From a bacterium (GTDB lineage Bacteria > Bacteroidota > Bacteroidia > Cytophagales > Thermonemataceae), in the NCBI GenBank assembly GCA_025362415.1, contig JANYGM010000246.1, positions 1 to 7,614 on the forward strand: a stretch of 7,614 bases of DNA. Reading direction: 5' to 3'. This document shows positions 5,258 to 7,614 of the stretch, piece by piece (position 1 is the stretch's first letter; the number at the start of each line of letters is the position of its first letter). A model generated the notes under the pieces. That model did not search any database, had not been told where the DNA came from, and was given only the letters and a program-made list of their open reading frames with translations. The translations under genes and the position numbers were made by a program.

Positions 5258-7321
5258 ATGAATTTCGTTTATCCTTCGTTTTTGTGGGCTTTGCTGGTGC
5301 TTGCCGTTCCTATTATTGTGCATTTTTTCAATTTTAGAAGGCTCAAAAAAGTCTATTTTACTAATGTCCGCTTCTTGCAAGTGGTCAAAACTGAAACTAA
5401 TTCCTTCAAAAAAGTAAAAGAATTACTTATTTTACTTTCTAGATTGGCGTTTTTGGCGGCTCTCGTGCTTGCCTTTGCCCAACCGTTTTTTCCTAGTGAA
5501 AACCGTAAGTCTGTTTATAATACTAAAAGTGTGATTAGTATGTATTTAGATAACTCTTACAGTATGCAAGGAGAAATTGGCAACAAAAAACATCTTGATA
5601 TTGGCAAAGAAAATATTACGGAACTGCTTCGTATTTTTCCACAATCTGCTAATTTTCAGTTACTTACAAATGATTTTAGAGCAAAAGAACAATTTGTAAC
5701 CAACGGCAGAAAAATGGAAGATATGTTGGCAGAAACAAAATTTTCTTCCAAATCTCGTGATTTCCAAGCTATCAATAATAGACAAATAAGTTTTCTTTCA
5801 CGAATTGCGCCCAATGCAAGTGCTGACCAAAAAAATCAAATTTTTTGGTTTTCAGATTTTCAGAAAAGCACCGCAGGAAATTTCCAAAAACTTAACCTAG
5901 ATACTACAAACCGCTATTACCTTGTTCCTATCAAATCAGAAAAATCTTCTAATTTGGCTATTGATTCTGTTTGGCTTAATAATCCGTTTGTTAAAGAGTT
6001 AGAAAACAGCACATTAAACTTCACTATTCATAATTATTCTGATGAAAACATTGATAATAAAGTAATTAAACTTTTTATTGATGAATTGCAAATTTCTACT
6101 GCAAGTGTGTCTGTGCCTGCACAAAGCAAAATAAATGGCTCTTTCAACTTTGTGGCGCAAGGAAAAGGCACGAAAAAAGGGCGTGTAAGTTTTGATGATT
6201 TTCCTATTGTTTTTGATAATGATTACTTTTTTACGGTACAAATTGCGCCAATTATCAATATTTTGAGTATCTCGCAAAGTGCAGGCGGTACATATATACG
6301 TCAAGTGTATGCAGGAGAAAACGCCTTCCGCACTTTTAATTTTGATGCTAATAACTTAGATATCAAAGAATTAGAAAATGCTGATTTGGTTGTTTTGAGT
6401 GGACTTACCAATATTAGTGGAGATATTAGTAAAAAAGTACAGGATTTTGTGCGTTCTGGTGGTAGTGTGGCGGTTTTTCCTTCTTCTACACCTGAAAAAG
6501 ATAGTTATAGCGAGTTTTTAAAGAATTTGGGAATACGCAATGTTCAAACAATTAGCAAAACGGATTCTTTGGGCAAAAATGCTAATAAAGTGCTTTTGCC
6601 ACCTGATATGGGACAACCGTTTTTTAGGGACGTTTTTGAGCAATCTACCAAAAATATCAGTATGCCTTATGCGAATGCAGTTATTTCGTGGGTGAGCAAT
6701 GGCGCAACTTTGCTTAGTTTTAAAAATAGTCGTCCCTTTCTCACGCAGGCAAACGCAGGGCGTGGAAAGGCTTATTTGTTTGCCTCACCGCTGGAACAGC
6801 CCTTTTCTGATTTGGCAAAAAATGCTATTTTCGTGCCTATTATGTATAAAATTGCCTCTCAAAGCAAAAAAGGTAATAATTCTCTTTCTTATAATTTTAA
6901 AGAGAAAAGTATTCGTCTGAAAATAGTTGCTCCCAAGACCAAAAATCCTGTTTTTAAACTCGTAAAACCTAATCAAGAACTTATACCAAGTCAAAGACTT
7001 TTAGGAGATGAGCTTTTTTTAGATTTGCCAGAGCAAACGCTAGAAGCAGGCTATTATGATGTGGTTTTAGATGGAAAAGTCATAACAAGTGTCGCTTTTA
7101 ATTATGGTAAGGAAGAGTCTGAAATGGGTTTTTATTCTACTGAAGAGCTTAAAAACATTTTTTCTAAGCAAAAAAACGTACAAATTTATGAAAGTGCCAG
7201 CAAAGAGTTTGTAAAGGATTTTAAGGATAAAAATATTGGTGTTTCGTTGTGGAAATATTTTGTTGTTTTAGCCTTGATTTTCATTCTGGCAGAGATATTG
7301 CTTATAAGATTTTTGAAGTAA
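5258..7321 (+). CDS. BatA-type membrane protein with VWA-like domain
   Basis: The 687-residue inner-membrane protein belongs to the BatA/aerotolerance-type family common in Bacteroidota.
The N-terminal BatA domain (1-80) has the typical start MNFVYPSFLWALLVLAVPII, a first helix (about 6-24), the FNFRRLKKVYFTNVRFL segment, and a second helix (about 55-75).
A von Willebrand A-like domain follows (about 90-225). Its metal site is D98-N-S100-Y-S102, with a second acidic strand end, FWFSD (D200).
Residues 330-410 resemble a class I glutamine-amidotransferase-like fold (ADLVVLSG, then VQDFVRSGGSVAVFP) with no visible catalytic cysteine.
A final helix, WKYFVVLALIFILAEILLI (665-683), anchors the C-terminus, leaving most of the protein periplasmic.
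Bat proteins are linked to envelope or oxidative-stress tolerance together with MoxR ATPases, but no moxR or other bat gene lies in the window. The first in-frame ATG is used, just after two promoter boxes. Confidence 0.92.
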   Translation: MNFVYPSFLWALLVLAVPIIVHFFNFRRLKKVYFTNVRFLQVVKTETNSFKKVKELLILLSRLAFLAALVLAFAQPFFPSENRKSVYNTKSVISMYLDNSYSMQGEIGNKKHLDIGKENITELLRIFPQSANFQLLTNDFRAKEQFVTNGRKMEDMLAETKFSSKSRDFQAINNRQISFLSRIAPNASADQKNQIFWFSDFQKSTAGNFQKLNLDTTNRYYLVPIKSEKSSNLAIDSVWLNNPFVKELENSTLNFTIHNYSDENIDNKVIKLFIDELQISTASVSVPAQSKINGSFNFVAQGKGTKKGRVSFDDFPIVFDNDYFFTVQIAPIINILSISQSAGGTYIRQVYAGENAFRTFNFDANNLDIKELENADLVVLSGLTNISGDISKKVQDFVRSGGSVAVFPSSTPEKDSYSEFLKNLGIRNVQTISKTDSLGKNANKVLLPPDMGQPFFRDVFEQSTKNISMPYANAVISWVSNGATLLSFKNSRPFLTQANAGRGKAYLFASPLEQPFSDLAKNAIFVPIMYKIASQSKKGNNSLSYNFKEKSIRLKIVAPKTKNPVFKLVKPNQELIPSQRLLGDELFLDLPEQTLEAGYYDVVLDGKVITSVAFNYGKEESEMGFYSTEELKNIFSKQKNVQIYESASKEFVKDFKDKNIGVSLWKYFVVLALIFILAEILLIRFLK

Positions 7322-7340
7322 AAATCAATATGGGGACAAG

Positions 7341-7460
7341 AATTTAAAGAAGTTATTTTTGACCGCAAAGACGCAAAGTGAAGGCGCAAAGAACGCAAAG
7401 AAATACAAAAAACTTCGTCCAATTTTGCGTTATTTGTGTGTATTTAAACTTTACGGTTTT
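7341..7460. mobile_element. Second CGCAAAG-type element, right end disrupted
   Basis: The first 70 bases align closely with 3185-3255 of the upstream element: aattta, agttattttt, accgcaaag, gcaaagtgaaggcgcaaaga, and aaatacaaaa. The right arm is recognisable as gtgtatttaaacttt (7437-7451), but it lacks the gcgccttgcgg part and outer terminal repeat seen at 3298-3345. The similarity breaks off about where the twin-hairpin element begins. It starts 19 bases after the BatA-type stop codon. Confidence 0.7.
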
Positions 7461-7614
7461 GCTACCGTACACTGTTTTAAAAAGAATTGTGGTCTGTACC
7501 GTAATGCAATGAAGGTCTGACCATAATTCTTTTTAAAAAGACCTTACTCTTTGTTATTAGTGGTCAGACCTCCGTTCCACTACGGTACAGACCACTAATA
7601 ACAAAGAGTGTACG
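7461..7614. repeat. Twin opposed hairpins with a conserved 24-nt loop (cut by window end)
   Basis: Hairpin 1 pairs 7475-7494 with 7519-7538: 20 bp including one G-T wobble, with loop 7495-7518. Hairpin 2 pairs 7546-7565 with 7590-7609: 20 bp, perfect, with loop 7566-7589. Both loops are 24 nt. Loop 2 read on the minus strand matches loop 1 at 20 of 24 positions, beginning TGTACCGTA and ending AGGTCT. The stems share only the inner GGTC/GACC, and the rest is unrelated in sequence yet fully paired. The pair is enclosed by cgtacact (7466-7473) and agtgtacg (7607-7614), an 8-bp terminal inverted repeat that probably continues past the window. No ORF is present. The hairpins may also stop transcription from the BatA-type gene. 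Confidence 0.85.

Overview
The window looks like an AT-rich chromosomal segment from the Bacteroidota, most likely a marine or cold-associated Cytophagales-type bacterium. Four things point there: an NtrC-type regulator with the GAFTDA loop variant seen in this phylum, a BatA-type membrane protein, TAnnTTTG promoter boxes without Shine-Dalgarno leaders, and dispersed CGCAAAG-type intergenic repeats. The genus is not decidable from the sequence alone.

Layout. Positions 1-344 are non-coding and repeat-rich, with two palindromes in a nested inverted-repeat block, a C-rich repeat, and an isolated flank of an element found again at the far end. Positions 345-471 read as a 41-residue single-pass membrane protein broken by a +1 frameshift. 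A sigma-54-dependent response regulator follows (514-1956), then a TPR / membrane-anchor / beta-repeat protein (2118-3140). A MITE-like palindromic element (3157-3345) and a terminator (3369-3401) separate these from a convergent minus-strand gene for a lipid-anchored DUF3494 ice-binding protein (4293-3418).

The rest is on the plus strand. A decapitated copy of a small gene (4517-4591) is followed by a two-gene cassette: a DUF6934-like protein (4602-4991) and a 53-residue protein (5004-5165). An 89-bp, nearly identical direct repeat brackets this cassette, so it looks duplicated and mobile or collapsible. A 687-residue BatA/VWA-type inner-membrane protein follows (5258-7321), with its own promoter boxes. 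The window ends in a second CGCAAAG-type element that runs into a pair of opposed 20-bp-stem hairpins. Their 24-nt loops are conserved while the stem sequences differ completely.

The genes do not form one pathway. They are a set of single genes (regulation, surface or ice interaction, envelope stress) with repeats in nearly every gap. The two most unusual structures are the twin hairpins at 7461-7614 and the repeat-bracketed two-gene cassette at 4515-5177.
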